From an uncultured Jannaschia sp. (GTDB lineage: Bacteria; Pseudomonadota; Alphaproteobacteria; Rhodobacterales; Rhodobacteraceae): DNA of 64,000 nucleotides. A program made the position numbers and the translations under genes. Shown here one piece after another: positions 56,656 through 64,000 of this stretch. Below the pieces are notes generated by a model. It was given only the letters and a program-made list of their open reading frames with translations. It was not told where the DNA came from and did not search any database. Every line of letters starts with the position of its first letter. Position 1 is the stretch's first letter. The DNA lies in the NCBI GenBank assembly GCA_947494145.1, contig CANLTZ010000002.1, positions 248,001-312,000 of the forward strand, written 5' to 3'.

Positions 56656-57492
56656 ATGAAAACCATCTTTGCAGGCGCCCTTGCGGCGGTCCTGTCGTTG
56701 CCGGTGCAGACTGCGCCGACATTGGCAGGCGACTTCACGTTCAAGACAGTCCGCCCGCCGACGGCGGGGACGAAGCGGCGAATCGATATCCAGATTGAGC
56801 CGCCGGCGCCTGCCCAGGCCCCCCGGCCGGGCACGCCGCAGGCGCCCGATTCGGCAACAGCACGCACCGCACCTTCTGAGCCTGCGGATCGCGGGGAACA
56901 TCAGGCCTGGTTCTGGTCTGCCATATCCCCGTCTATCGAGCAGGAGCCGGGCCGCTTCCGGCGCGCGGTTCAAGTCGCAGCCCGCCCACCTGCGGGAAGC
57001 GGTGTTTCGGCCCCTTCCATTCAGCACCTGCAAAGCATCGCAAAGGCCCATGGCCGAGAGATTCTGGCACGGTCAGTTGGGACGCGCGTGTCGCCCGCGC
57101 TCGTCCTGGCGCTGATTTCCGTCGAATCCGCAGGCCGTACCGATGCTGTATCGCACAAGGGCGCCACCGGTCTTATGCAGCTCATCCCCGCCACCGCCGA
57201 ACGCTTCGGCATTCGCGATGCCCGCGACCCGGCACAGAATATTCGTGCCGGCGTAGCCTATCTGGACTGGCTGATGGGTGAGTTCGGCAATGACCCGGTT
57301 CTGGCCCTCGCAGGATACAATGCTGGGGAAGGCGCCGTGCGCCGCCATTTCGGCGTGCCGCCCTACGGGGAAACGCGGGCTTACGTGCCAAAGGTGCTTG
57401 CCGCCTGGAACGTGGCGCGGATGATGTGCGTCACCCCGCCCGAGCTGCCGGGCGATGGCTGCGTGTTTAGTGCCGAGCTGATCGATAGTTAA
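56656..57492 (+). CDS. Lytic murein transglycosylase with SLT domain
   Basis: 278 residues with a signal peptide (MKTIFAGALAAVLSLPVQTAPTLA is cut near residue 24). After a Pro-rich linker the SLT domain spans about 125-255: LVLALISVESAGRTD with the catalytic Glu, GATGLMQLIPATAERFG, NIRAGVAYLDWLM and LAGYNAGEGAV. It cleaves peptidoglycan glycan strands in the periplasm. Its place next to the Tad locus suggests it may open the wall for the pilus, which is inference. Confidence 0.9.
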   Translation: MKTIFAGALAAVLSLPVQTAPTLAGDFTFKTVRPPTAGTKRRIDIQIEPPAPAQAPRPGTPQAPDSATARTAPSEPADRGEHQAWFWSAISPSIEQEPGRFRRAVQVAARPPAGSGVSAPSIQHLQSIAKAHGREILARSVGTRVSPALVLALISVESAGRTDAVSHKGATGLMQLIPATAERFGIRDARDPAQNIRAGVAYLDWLMGEFGNDPVLALAGYNAGEGAVRRHFGVPPYGETRAYVPKVLAAWNVARMMCVTPPELPGDGCVFSAELIDS

Positions 57493-57514
57493 GGCTGGCA
57501 GGACTCTGACATCA

Positions 57515-57551
57515 AAAAAGGGACGCGACCCATAGGTCGCGTCCTTTTTTT
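57515..57551. terminator. Bidirectional terminator
   Basis: 10-bp perfect stem GGACGCGACC / GGTCGCGTCC with a CATA loop, an A6 run before and a T7 run after. It serves both convergent genes. Confidence 0.92.
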
Positions 57552-57575
57552 ATTCGTTCAACAAACGGCCCGCTA

Positions 57576-58190
57576 TCAGTCTTGCGGCAAGCACTCAGAA
57601 ATCTCGGACCAGAGTTGGCTCAACGAGGGGCGCCCGGGAAGGTCGATGATCGGAATATCGGCATCCAGAAGGGCATCGACGAAGCGCATCTGGGCGCCGG
57701 CATCCACGACGTCTTCGCGCTGGATAACGGCGACGGGCTGCCCGGTTGCATCCGCGATCAGCAGATCGGCAACAAGGCCTGCAATCGGGTCTTCGCCCGA
57801 AAACGCCTCATCCACGACAAGGAAGGCGCGCAGCGCCACACCGGCGTGGAGCGAACATGTGGGGGCTTCCGCTTCGAGCCGATCGGCAATCCAATTGTGC
57901 AGCTTGACGTCTTTGACGGACATCAGCGGCTTGGCGCGGATTGTCCCGTCGAGAACATCGACAGGTGCGGTATTGGCTTTGCCACGGCGGCGACCTGCGC
58001 CAGCCAGGGATTTGGCGCGCTCAACGGCGCTGCGCGATCCAGCCCATTCATTGGCCCAGCTGCCAGAGCCGCGAAGATCGTCCTTGGGGGCGGGGGCCGA
58101 CGGGGCCACTTGAGGCGCCGCCCGAAGACCGGTCAAACCGGATTTCGCGATGCGCGTCACGGCGCGTGTCATCAGGCGGTCGAGTTGCAT
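57576..58190 (-). CDS. DUF2726-like protein
   Basis: 204 residues from ATG 58190. The N-terminal 100 residues are low in structure. The C-terminal part (about 108-200) has the DUF2726 pattern: LMSVKDVKLHNWIADRLEAE, then LVADLLIADATGQPVAVIQRED, then FVDALLDADIPIIDLP. DUF2726 is related to PD-(D/E)XK-type nuclease folds. Function unknown. Confidence 0.65.
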   Translation of the reverse strand: MQLDRLMTRAVTRIAKSGLTGLRAAPQVAPSAPAPKDDLRGSGSWANEWAGSRSAVERAKSLAGAGRRRGKANTAPVDVLDGTIRAKPLMSVKDVKLHNWIADRLEAEAPTCSLHAGVALRAFLVVDEAFSGEDPIAGLVADLLIADATGQPVAVIQREDVVDAGAQMRFVDALLDADIPIIDLPGRPSLSQLWSEISECLPQD

Positions 58191-58292
58191 TTTCAGTCCA
58201 TGCGGTACGTCGGGTCTGACCCTGTTAATGATGGTCAGGCAGGGCGGAATTAGGGCAACCAAAAGGTAAATCGGCGAAAAAGCAGGCGCTGT

Positions 58293-59825
58293 TCAGACGC
58301 GTTCACCGCGGTCCAACCGGGCAAGGAAGGTGTCGGCATCGGCAATGACCGTGTTGCGGCGATCTTCGTCCATCCGGTCCCAGGTGCGATACATTTGGGC
58401 CATCCGGGGGTTCCCCTCGAACCGATCACGGTGACGGTCGAGGAAGTGCCAATAGAGTAAGTTAAACGGGCAGGCATCCGGCCCAGTCTTGTCCTTCACG
58501 GCGTAGCGGCAATCCCGGCAATAGTCGGACATCTTATTGATATAATTGCCACCCGACACATAGGGTTTCGATCCCACCACGCCGCCATCGGCGAATTGCG
58601 ACATGCCGATCACGTTGGGGCATTCGACCCATTCATAGGCATCGGCATAGACGATCAGATACCATTCATGGACCTGATGGGGGTGCAGCCCGGCCAGCAG
58701 GGCGAAGTTGCCGGTCACCATTAGCCGCTGGATATGGTGGGCATAGGCGTTTCGCATGGTGCCGCCGACGGCTTCGCGCAGGCAACGCATGTCGGTGTCA
58801 CCCGTCCAGTAGAATTCTGGCAGGTCGCGATCGTGGCCGAGGGCGTTCCGGCTCGTGTAGTCGGGGCCTTCGCGGAAGTAGATGCCGCGGATGAATTCGC
58901 GCCAGCCGATGATCTGGCGGATGAACCCCTCAACTGCGTTCAACGGCGCGGCATCGTCTCGCCAGGCCTGTTCGGCTGCTTCGCAGACCTCGCGCCAGCC
59001 AAGAAGCCCGGCATTGAGGTAAACCGACAGAAGCGCGTGATAGAGATACGGCTCACCCGCGACCATTGCGTCTTGGTAGTCGCCGAAACTGGGCAGGCTT
59101 TCCGCGATGAAATGGTCCAGCGCGCGAAGCGCCCCGGCGCGGTCCGTGGCAAACCAGAAATCGTCCAGCGTGCCGTAGCGGTTGCCGAAACGGTCACGCA
59201 CCAGATCGATGACTTCGCTGACGGTTTCGTCGGGGTCAAAGCGCAGCGGACCCTTCGGAATCAGCCCCTTGGGCGGCGCTTTGCGATTGTCGTGGTCGAA
59301 GTTCCACTTGCCCCCCACGGGTTTACCATCTTCCATCAGAAGCCCGGTCTTGCGGCGCATTTCGCGGTAGAACCATTCCATCCGCAATTCCTTGCGGCCC
59401 TCGGCCCAGGCCTCGAACTCGGCATGGGGGCAGAGAAAGCGGTTATCGGGAAAGATGTGGACGGGCAGGGGGGCGTCTTCCAGTGCGGCGATCAGGCGAA
59501 ACTCACCCGGTTCAGTGGCGATGGCTTCCTCGGCGCCGGTCGCCTCAGCCGCGCGCAACAATTCACCGGGGATCGAGTGGGTGTTTTCGGGATTGTCCAG
59601 CTTAGTATAGCGCACCTCCCACCCGGCAGCGCGCAGATGGGCGGCATGTTTGCGCATGGCGGCAAACAGAAACGCGATCTTCTTGGGGTGGTGGGGGACG
59701 TAATCGGTTTCGGCCTGCACCTCGGCCATGACGATGGTGTCGGTGCCCTGGCTGCCTTCGCGCAGGGCCGACAGATCGTCCGAAAGCTGGTCACCCAGAA
59801 CCAGGATCAAGCGTTTCGTCACCAT
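58293..59825 (-). CDS. Iron-sulfur photolyase/cryptochrome (FeS-BCP, PhrB-type)
   Basis: 510 residues, the length of prokaryotic (6-4) photolyase PhrB. N-terminal antenna domain begins LILVLGDQLSDDL. The C-terminal FAD domain contains the four-Cys set of this class: one Cys in DMRCLREAV and three spaced C-x2-C-x12-C in YCRDCRYAV...DACPFN, the same spacing as PhrB. Light-driven repair of (6-4) photoproducts or light sensing is the expected role. It overlaps the upstream SDR gene by seven bases. Confidence 0.92.
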   Translation of the reverse strand: MVTKRLILVLGDQLSDDLSALREGSQGTDTIVMAEVQAETDYVPHHPKKIAFLFAAMRKHAAHLRAAGWEVRYTKLDNPENTHSIPGELLRAAEATGAEEAIATEPGEFRLIAALEDAPLPVHIFPDNRFLCPHAEFEAWAEGRKELRMEWFYREMRRKTGLLMEDGKPVGGKWNFDHDNRKAPPKGLIPKGPLRFDPDETVSEVIDLVRDRFGNRYGTLDDFWFATDRAGALRALDHFIAESLPSFGDYQDAMVAGEPYLYHALLSVYLNAGLLGWREVCEAAEQAWRDDAAPLNAVEGFIRQIIGWREFIRGIYFREGPDYTSRNALGHDRDLPEFYWTGDTDMRCLREAVGGTMRNAYAHHIQRLMVTGNFALLAGLHPHQVHEWYLIVYADAYEWVECPNVIGMSQFADGGVVGSKPYVSGGNYINKMSDYCRDCRYAVKDKTGPDACPFNLLYWHFLDRHRDRFEGNPRMAQMYRTWDRMDEDRRNTVIADADTFLARLDRGERV

Positions 59826-60466
59826 TCGATAGGCTCACCCGCATAGTCGAAGAACCCGCCCGATTGCGCGGGCGTCAGGTCCGACAGGACGGTGATCAAG
59901 TTGGCGGCGGCGTTGTCGGCGGAGACCTTGGACGCTTTGTAGCCTTCCGTGAACGACGTCTCGACCGTGCCTGGATGCAGCGCCACTACGACGGCGCCCT
60001 TACGTTTGCGCCCGATTTCGATGGCCGCGCCATGGACAATCTGGTTGGCCGCCGCCTTCGAGGCGCGGTAGCTGTACCACCCGCCCATCCGGTTGTCGCG
60101 GATGGACCCCACCCGCGCGGTCAGCACCCCGACGCGGGCATCTGTGGCCAGATGCGGCGCCAGATGCTTCAGCACCAGCGCCGGGCCAATGGTGTTCACA
60201 GCCAGCACCTTTGCCATGGCTTCGGGATTGATGGCGTCCAACGTCTTTTCGGGCCCATGCCCCTCGGGCGCCAGTATGCCCGTGGCCACCATCGCCACCG
60301 ATATCGTGGGCAAATCGCGCATGAGCCGCGCCACCGATGCGTCGTCGGTCACGTCCAGCCCATCCGTGCGCCGCCCAAGACGGATGACGTTGTAATCGCG
60401 TGCCAGCCTGTCAGCCAAAGCCGCGCCTATGCCGCCCGAGGCGCCGATAACGAGTGCGTTCTCCAT
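59819..60466 (-). CDS. Short-chain dehydrogenase/reductase
   Basis: 215 residues from ATG 60466. Rossmann motif ALVIGASGGIGAALA (4-18) and active-site YRASK. Family CsgA/C-factor-like SDR by its short length and pattern. It is translationally coupled to the photolyase (ATGGTGA overlap), as often seen in Rhodobacteraceae photolyase loci. Substrate unknown. Confidence 0.85.
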   Translation of the reverse strand: MENALVIGASGGIGAALADRLARDYNVIRLGRRTDGLDVTDDASVARLMRDLPTISVAMVATGILAPEGHGPEKTLDAINPEAMAKVLAVNTIGPALVLKHLAPHLATDARVGVLTARVGSIRDNRMGGWYSYRASKAAANQIVHGAAIEIGRKRKGAVVVALHPGTVETSFTEGYKASKVSADNAAANLITVLSDLTPAQSGGFFDYAGEPIEW

Positions 60467-60509
60467 GCCCGGGCGAGCTAGCGGCGGGCCCGGCGCCGTC
60501 AATGTGTGA

Positions 60510-61286
60510 TCAACTGCCCAGCAGGTTGTGCTGCAACGCCTTGCGCACAGCATGGGCGGTGGTCGTGGCATCCAGCGCTTCGCGCGCCAGGCGCAGATGC
60601 TTGTCGACCGTCTGTTCGTGGACGCCAAGTATCATGGCGATATCCCGCGTCGTCTTGCCCTGCGATGCCCAGTCCAGGACTTCGCGCTGCCGGGTCGACA
60701 ATGGTCGCAGCATCGGATGGGGCAATGTTGCGATCCGCAGATGCATGGCATTGGCCAACATCTGCAATGTCGTTCCATCCCGTGTCCAGGCATCTTCGAT
60801 GGCGCGCTGGTCGGGCAGTATCCTGGTATTCATGGAAATGCCCGCACGCAGGCCGGGGACCAGACCGCGGAAGCTGCCGAGGTAGCCCGACCGATAGCCG
60901 AATCGTTCGCGCAATTCGGCCAAACGCAGGACGGACCGTGTGGGTGCGCAATTTACCTGGGCCATCAGATCCACATGGCTGATGAAACCGGAATGGGTGC
61001 TGATCCATTCCACCATCGGATTGTCCAGATAGAGTTCTTCGTCGAGATACAGGTCCAGATAGCCATCGTCATGGGCGCAAAGGATCAGGGTTTCGCTTCG
61101 GTCCGGTCGGTGCCCGGGAATAAGCGGCTGACTTGACGTGCCATAAAGCAGCCAGTCGAAACCGCAGGCTTCGGACGCGTCGCGAAACGCGCCCCAGGCG
61201 GCATCTATGTTGGCAGCCTGCATAATTGCATCCATCGCTCTATTTGCCGCTTCGGGAGACAGAACAGGCTGTGTGCGAGTGAGCAT
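60510..61286 (-). CDS. LuxR-family regulator with autoinducer-binding-like domain
   Basis: 258 residues from ATG 61286 (no clear ribosome-binding site; the frame extends to 61325). Residues about 35-165 form an autoinducer-binding-like domain (FDWLLYG, LYLDEELYLDNPMVEW with the conserved Asp and Pro). The C-terminal LuxR helix-turn-helix is LSTRQREVLDWASQGKTTRDIA onward (quoted in part). No luxI synthase is in the window, so it is an orphan (solo) regulator. It is divergent from leuA. Confidence 0.85.
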   Translation of the reverse strand: MLTRTQPVLSPEAANRAMDAIMQAANIDAAWGAFRDASEACGFDWLLYGTSSQPLIPGHRPDRSETLILCAHDDGYLDLYLDEELYLDNPMVEWISTHSGFISHVDLMAQVNCAPTRSVLRLAELRERFGYRSGYLGSFRGLVPGLRAGISMNTRILPDQRAIEDAWTRDGTTLQMLANAMHLRIATLPHPMLRPLSTRQREVLDWASQGKTTRDIAMILGVHEQTVDKHLRLAREALDATTTAHAVRKALQHNLLGS

Positions 61287-61361
61287 GACGTTTACGACAC
61301 TACAGGTCGCGTCGCCCGCCGCCAACCCAGATCAGGGGCTTCCAAAATGCGTGTTTGCGCG

Positions 61362-61367
61362 TATAGT
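61362..61367 (+). promoter_or_regulatory. Probable -10 element of the leuA leader transcript
   Basis: TATAGT ends nine bases before the ATG of the leader peptide, so transcription would begin at or next to that ATG. The -35 region is weak. Confidence 0.5.
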
Positions 61368-61375
61368 CTGGCGCC

Positions 61376-61420
61376 ATGACAAGGCTCTTGACCCTGGACC
61401 TTCTTCTTAGCCGCTCCTGA
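61376..61420 (+). CDS. Leucine-rich leader peptide of leuA
   Basis: A 14-residue open frame, MTRLLTLDLLLSRS, with six Leu codons (CTC, TTG, CTG, CTT, CTT, CTT), 73 bases before leuA. It has no ribosome-binding site and begins about where the transcript should start, as known for leaderless leader peptides of alphaproteobacterial attenuators. Ribosome stalling at these codons under leucine shortage would control the RNA fold downstream. Confidence 0.75.
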   Translation: MTRLLTLDLLLSRS

Positions 61421-61461
61421 GCGTGCCATCCGGCGCGACCGCTCGGGAGGGACGCAGCGCC
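61412..61461 (+). promoter_or_regulatory. Attenuator-like alternative RNA hairpins before leuA
   Basis: GAGCG (61419-61423) can pair with CGCTC at 61440-61444, with GCC/GGC pairing inside. GGCGC (61432-61436) can instead pair with GCGCC (61457-61461). The two folds exclude each other. No T-run follows, so classic intrinsic termination is not proven. Confidence 0.45.
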
Positions 61462-61493
61462 GAAAGAAGGACACCAAATCAAGGATCAAGCCC

Positions 61494-63056
61494 ATGACTT
61501 CCCCCAAAGACCGCGTCGTTATTTTCGACACCACCCTGCGCGATGGTGAGCAATCGCCGGGTGCCACCATGACCCATGACGAAAAGCTGGAAATTGCGTC
61601 CATGCTCGATGAAATGGGCGTGGATATCATCGAAGCTGGCTTTCCCATCGCTTCAGATGGCGATTTTGCCGCTGTGTCTGAAATCGCGAAAAATGCGGAA
61701 AGCGCTACGATTTGCGGTCTGGCGCGCGCGAACTTCAAGGATATCGACCGCTGCTGGGACGCGGTGAAGCATGCCAAGTCCCCCCGCATCCACACGTTCA
61801 TCGGGACATCGCCGCTGCACCGCGCCATTCCGAACCTGAACAAGGATGAAATGGCCGACCGCATCCACGACACGGTCACCCATGCCCGCAATCTGTGTGA
61901 CAACGTGCAATGGTCGCCCATGGATGCCACGCGCACCGAATGGGATTACCTAGCCCGGGTGGTCGAAATCGCCATTAAGGCGGGTGCGACCACGATCAAC
62001 ATCCCCGACACGGTGGGCTACACCGCGCCGGTGGAAAGCGCCGACCTGATCCGTCGGCTGATTGCCGAAGTACCCGGCGCCGAGGATGTCATCTTCGCCA
62101 CCCATTGCCACAACGATCTGGGCATGGCGACGGCCAATTCGCTGGCCGCCGTGGAAGGCGGCGCCCGCCAGATCGAATGCACGATCAACGGCTTGGGGGA
62201 ACGCGCGGGCAACACGGCACTGGAAGAGGTCGTCATGGCGCTCAAGGTGCGCGGCGACATCATGCCCTACACCACGGGGGTAGAGACCACCAAGCTGATG
62301 GCTATTTCCCGTCGCGTGGCCGCGGTGTCGGGCTTCCCGGTCCAATTCAACAAGGCGATCGTCGGCAAGAACGCCTTCGCCCATGAATCGGGAATTCACC
62401 AGGACGGCATGCTCAAGAACGCCGAGACATTCGAGATCATGCGGCCCGAAGATGTGGGCCTGTCAGAAACCTCGCTGGTGATGGGCAAACATTCGGGGCG
62501 CGCGGCCCTGCGCTCCAAACTCAAAGAGCTGGGATATGATCTGGCCGACAATCAGCTGGCCGACGTTTTCGTGCGTTTCAAGGCCTTGGCCGACCGCAAG
62601 AAGGAAATCTACGACGACGATCTGATCGCGCTGATGCAAGACGAAGAACGCACCGGCGAAGACCGCATCAAGGTGGACCGCGTTCGCGTTGTCTGCGGGA
62701 CCGATGGTCCGCAAGAGGCGGAAATCACGCTGACCATCGACGGCGAAGCCCATTCCTCCGAGGCCACAGGCGACGGCCCCGTCGACGCGGCCTTCAACGC
62801 GGTGAAGGCGCTGGTCCCGCACAAGGCGCGGTTGCAACTCTACCAGGTGTCGGCCGTGACCGAAGGCACCGATGCCCAGGCCACCGTGACCGTGCGGATG
62901 GAGGAAGAAGGCCGCATCGTATCCGGACAATCGGCGGATACGGATACCGTGGTGTCCAGCGTTCGGGCCTATGTCAACGCGCTCAACCGTCTGTTGGTAC
63001 GGCGCGAAAAAGCGGGCAAGGATGCCCGGGAAATCAGCTACAAGGATGCGGGCTGA
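61494..63056 (+). CDS. leuA: 2-isopropylmalate synthase
   Basis: 520 residues. It condenses acetyl-CoA with 2-oxoisovalerate, the first step of leucine synthesis. The HMGL-like barrel starts with IFDTTLRDGEQSPGATM, has the metal-binding HCHND motif (ATHCHNDLGMAT) and NGLGERAGNTALEEV. The C-terminal leucine-binding regulatory domain (about 385-510) is present. Length is normal. Ribosome-binding site AAGG is ten bases before the ATG. Upstream lies a leucine leader peptide. Confidence 0.96.
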   Translation: MTSPKDRVVIFDTTLRDGEQSPGATMTHDEKLEIASMLDEMGVDIIEAGFPIASDGDFAAVSEIAKNAESATICGLARANFKDIDRCWDAVKHAKSPRIHTFIGTSPLHRAIPNLNKDEMADRIHDTVTHARNLCDNVQWSPMDATRTEWDYLARVVEIAIKAGATTINIPDTVGYTAPVESADLIRRLIAEVPGAEDVIFATHCHNDLGMATANSLAAVEGGARQIECTINGLGERAGNTALEEVVMALKVRGDIMPYTTGVETTKLMAISRRVAAVSGFPVQFNKAIVGKNAFAHESGIHQDGMLKNAETFEIMRPEDVGLSETSLVMGKHSGRAALRSKLKELGYDLADNQLADVFVRFKALADRKKEIYDDDLIALMQDEERTGEDRIKVDRVRVVCGTDGPQEAEITLTIDGEAHSSEATGDGPVDAAFNAVKALVPHKARLQLYQVSAVTEGTDAQATVTVRMEEEGRIVSGQSADTDTVVSSVRAYVNALNRLLVRREKAGKDAREISYKDAG

Positions 63057-63207
63057 CATGTATTTGCGGGGCGCGCGCCACCGCGCGGCCCGCAACATAT
63101 CGGCTGGAACGACACGGTCGCGGTCGACGAGCCTTCCCTGCCGGTTTGTTTCGGTGCAGGCTTCCTTGATGTGTTCTTCATGAGTTGTTCGAAAGGGGCC
63201 TTCTTCC

Positions 63208-63804
63208 ATGGTGTTCAATATCGACTGGGGCTTCATCGGGCAGCTTGAAGGGGCCGGATTGACCACCGGTTATGTGCCCACCGACCGGGACGGCAGCGTG
63301 ATCGGGCAATCCGGGGTGACCATCGGCACTGGGTTCGATATCGGCCAGCACAGCGCCGCCGAGCTTGCGACCCTGTTCGGCGCAGATAGCGAAATCACCC
63401 GCCTTCTGACCCCGTATGTCGGCCTGAGAAGAGCAGCGGCGGTCACCGCATTGGAAGAGACCCCGCTGGAAGTGACCCGGGCGCAAGCCGATGAAATCGA
63501 CCGGGCGATCAAGGAAAGTAAAGCCACCCAGCTCGCCGGGCGCTATGACCGGGCTGTTGCGGCATCGAATAATCGCGCGCTTTTGCGGTTTCGGGCCTTG
63601 CCCCGCCGGGCGCAGACGGTGATCGCTTCGGTGTCGTTCCAATATGGCAACCTCGCGATCCGGACACCGTCTTTTTGGGGCCTGGTCGTCGCGCAAGATT
63701 GGGCAGGCAGCGTCGCCGAGTTGCGGGCATTCGGTGACCGCTACGGTCGGCGTCGGCGGTTGGAGGCGGATTACCTTGAACCCTTGGTCAAGGCGCGAAC
63801 GTGA
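63208..63804 (+). CDS. Pesticin-type muramidase
   Basis: 198 residues without a signal peptide. The N-terminal block GQLEGAGLTTGYVPTDRDG and VIGQSGVTIGTGFDIGQHS match the pesticin C-terminal, T4-lysozyme-like muramidase family, with a Glu (EG) and Thr/Asp in active-site positions. It cleaves peptidoglycan. No holin or phage structural gene is nearby. The downstream gene is coupled through a GTGA overlap. Confidence 0.75.
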   Translation: MVFNIDWGFIGQLEGAGLTTGYVPTDRDGSVIGQSGVTIGTGFDIGQHSAAELATLFGADSEITRLLTPYVGLRRAAAVTALEETPLEVTRAQADEIDRAIKESKATQLAGRYDRAVAASNNRALLRFRALPRRAQTVIASVSFQYGNLAIRTPSFWGLVVAQDWAGSVAELRAFGDRYGRRRRLEADYLEPLVKART

Positions 63805-64000
63805 TCTGGCGCGCGGCGATCCTGGCGCTGGTGGTCGGCGGACCGGCCCTTGCCGATGGCGGCGAGCCCTACATTAACCATTTGCCGTCCGCGGGTCAGC
63901 CTTGCAACGGCTCGGCGGCGCTATGCGATGCGGCACAAATGGTCGCGCGGATGCATTCGGTTGCCAGCCCGCCCACCGCGTGTGCTGTGACAAGCGCGCT
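63801..64000 (+). CDS. Secreted protein of unknown function, partial (runs off the right edge)
   Basis: Starts at GTG 63801, overlapping the muramidase TGA by four bases. 66 residues are visible. A signal peptide (IWRAAILALVVGGPALA) is followed by DGGEPYINHLPSAGQPCNG and several Cys, which suggests a periplasmic protein with disulfides. No family recognised from this part. Confidence 0.6.
   Translation, partial: MIWRAAILALVVGGPALADGGEPYINHLPSAGQPCNGSAALCDAAQMVARMHSVASPPTACAVTSA

Noticed and set aside
61292-61936. 214-residue minus-strand frame opposite the start of leuA
   Set aside because: It covers the leader region and the leuA barrel in antisense and has no recognisable domain.
63208-63804. 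Prophage remnant marked by a lysozyme gene
   Set aside because: No integrase, holin, terminase or structural gene is visible nearby; leuA directly precedes it.

Overview
The window looks like chromosomal DNA of a marine-type Rhodobacteraceae (Roseobacter-group alphaproteobacterium). Supporting signs are high GC, homospermidine synthase, Flp pilins of the GAVTVDW type, several RTX proteins with the TTS-GT-D-L-GN module, full CtrA-type boxes (TTAA-N7-TTAAC), a Hint-domain protein and a likely leaderless leucine leader peptide before leuA. The identification rests on gene content only. No tRNA, rRNA, CRISPR array or intact insertion sequence was found.

Region 1 (1-22000) is a surface-glycan locus. 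After the end of a homospermidine synthase gene and a 1.27 kb stretch with no convincing gene come two minus-strand operons. One holds kpsE-kpsT-kpsM, a CMP-nonulosonate synthetase fused to a HAD phosphatase, and a GT42 sialyltransferase-like enzyme. The other holds a SAF-less NeuB-type synthase, pseG, an ATP-grasp enzyme, an SDR enzyme, pseI, pseF and a ~1000-residue protein with a glycosyltransferase-like C-terminus. A close paralogue of that last protein lies on the other side of the capsule genes (19038-21974). The missing first Pse steps, pseB and pseC, sit 20 kb away (31381-33533) after a sulfotransferase-like gene and a full CtrA box, and before another putative glycosyltransferase. Together these genes could make two different CMP-nonulosonic acids, polymerise or transfer them, and export the product through an ABC-2 transporter. 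No pseH acetyltransferase was found.

Region 2 (16853-29817, plus 38435-39991) carries four proteins with RTX repeats: a CAP-domain protein, a 1449-residue protein with a beta-propeller-like head and a three-module super-repeat, a kexin-like subtilase with P domain, and a von Willebrand A-type protein. All are probable type I secretion substrates, but no HlyB/HlyD/TolC-type transporter lies in the window.

Region 3 (35000-42700) is housekeeping and repair: rpsD, a Hint-domain protein, a lipocalin lipoprotein, and the ligase-associated repair genes pdeM and DEXH helicase. The last two are separated by an RTX/VWA gene and a short stretch dense in palindromes.

Region 4 (42800-55931) is a Tad/Flp pilus locus on the minus strand: flp, rcpC/cpaB, rcpA/cpaC, an OmpA-like lipoprotein, tadZ, tadA, tadB, tadC, two TPR lipoproteins, a prepilin peptidase, an AAA ATPase, a small membrane protein and a second, C-terminally extended Flp-like pilin. 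Hairpins after flp and after cpaB would give graded expression.

Region 5 (56000-64000) holds a lytic transglycosylase, a DUF2726-like protein, an FeS-type photolyase with an SDR gene, a LuxR-type regulator, leuA with a leucine-rich leader peptide, a pesticin-type muramidase, and a partial secreted protein coupled to it.
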